Below, piece after piece: positions 62,906 through 64,000 of a DNA stretch of 64,000 nt. The translations under genes and the position numbers were made by a program. Each line of letters begins with the position of its first letter. Position 1 is the first letter of the stretch. Origin of the DNA: Symbiodinium sp. CCMP2592 (Eukaryota > Sar > Dinophyceae > Suessiales > Symbiodiniaceae); assembly GCA_905221615.1 (NCBI GenBank), contig CAJNDT010003146.1, positions 671,241-735,240 of the forward strand, written 5' to 3'. The notes under the pieces are model-generated. The model saw only the letters and a program-made list of their open reading frames with translations, was not told where the DNA came from and made no database searches.

Positions 62906-64000
62906 AGCTCTGGTTCCAACCACTGCTGCTGCAGCAATTGAGATCGTGCCTTCGAAAACCAGAACGATCGGCAGAGAGAGGGCGGAATAGACATGCTTAG
63001 GCTTAGAGGTTCCGGATTTGGTGTTCAGGGCGACAAGGCTCAAGATTATCTCAGGAATTTCCTCGGTTATAGAACACGCTTGGGTTCAGTCATGTGGCGC
63101 CCGAGCTGCGAGAGCCCTGAAAGGTCGGACTCTGCTCATGAGAAGGAACCCTAAGCATAAGTACTACTATTGTCAAAAGCTAACAAGGACCCTCGCCTCA
63201 GATGCTTCAGTCCAAGCAGCTTCACGCTTCGGCTGAGGACTGTGTCTCGTCACTTGTGAGATTTGCAAGAGCTGCTTTGCATGCCATAGTCTCAGCCCGC
63301 CGACGCTTCACTTGCAAGGCCTGCTTCTTCGAAGCATCGCGCAGGTCAATCGAACAAGGGTCTCCTCGGGCATCCATCTTCACTTGCAAGGCCTGTGCCT
63401 TGGCAGTGTAGGGTACAAAATGGCGAGGCTGCCATGGGCAACCCAGCTCGAAACCCTGAGCCTGAAATCAAACACTGCAGACATCTGAACCCCTCATCGA
63501 AACCTCAAAAATATAAACCCTAAGCCATCAATCCTAAATCCTAAACTCATACATAAAGCCTGTACCCTAAAACCTGAACCCTAAATCGTCATAAGTCCTG
63601 AACCCCACGCCTGTAACCCGACTGCCTAGACCCTAAACCCTCTCAATCGTCTGGTGAACCTAACACCACTCCCGAAAACTAAGCCCCCCATACCCTACCT
63701 AAACCCTAAACCCTAAACCCTAAACCCTAAACTCTTAACATTCCATGTTCTCGGAGCCCTTAAACAACCCCTCCAGGATCCTTTAAAGGAACTTTCACTT
63801 CAACTCTCCAACCTTCCACCCTACACCCCCAAAACCCTAAAAACCTCGCGGATCCCTTTTAGGATCCTCCTACCTCCCAAAAGCACAAAGAAATGTAGAA
63901 CCCTTACAGGATCTTTCTGGGCTCCCTTGAACCCCAAAAAACCCTTGCAGAATCCTGATTATAGGATCCCTCTATAGGATCCAGTTACAAAGAACCCTCT
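62906..64000. other. No gene seen; telomere-like end of window
   Basis: CTTCACTTGCAAGGCCTG is repeated at 63,308 and 63,381. From 63,470 onward the sequence is degenerate CCCTAAA words with one clean CCCTAAA run (63,697-63,731) and hexamers such as AGGATCC repeated at 63,776, 63,863 and 63,964. Confidence 0.5.

Overview
The window looks like nuclear DNA of a dinoflagellate, most likely a Symbiodiniaceae/Suessiales-type alga. This rests on three things: degenerate TTTAGGG/CCCTAAA telomere-like sequence across both flanks, many short GT-AG introns whose acceptors almost always read AG|G, and a protein whose module order I recognise from large unannotated dinoflagellate proteins. The taxonomic call and the family call are from memory and were not searched. 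There are no bacterial operons, rRNA or CRISPR arrays, and I found no convincing tRNA.

Layout. (1) 1-14,050: gene-free flank of decayed telomere-like sequence packed with short palindromic MITE-like elements in about ten families. (2) 14,051-45,480: a compositionally different island, rich in TA, GA and ATGCAT motifs and lacking those MITEs. It carries one large multi-exon gene on the minus strand (first ATG at 44,834, stop at 14,424). Splice phases agree across runs of consecutive introns. (3) 45,481-48,190: MITE/telomere-like flank again. (4) 48,190-54,000: a second island with a shattered Rep-like (HUH endonuclease plus SF3 helicase) pseudogene, several minisatellites, two large trinucleotide arrays and a compact three-exon gene for a 90-residue coiled-coil protein. 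(5) 54,000-64,000: MITE/telomere-like flank with a TTTAGGG-oriented array at 61.7 kb that faces the CCCTAAA-oriented array at 4 kb.

The 6.9 kb segment 26,961-33,900 recurs at 34,001-40,873 with about 0.2% substitutions. The first copy stops at the 100-N gap and the second starts there. That is what two overlapping contigs that were never merged look like, so the gene probably contains this exon block once.

The giant gene encodes, in order: a short helical N-terminus; an acidic/proline region; a 9-residue repeat plus AT-hook-like GRGRG region; a block with cysteine/serine and EQP motifs faintly like a C5-methyltransferase fold; a very long P/Q-rich repeat exon with a one-base frame break; several small helical modules; and a conserved three-exon C-terminal core. 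Its function is unknown. A transposase-like role is a hypothesis only.
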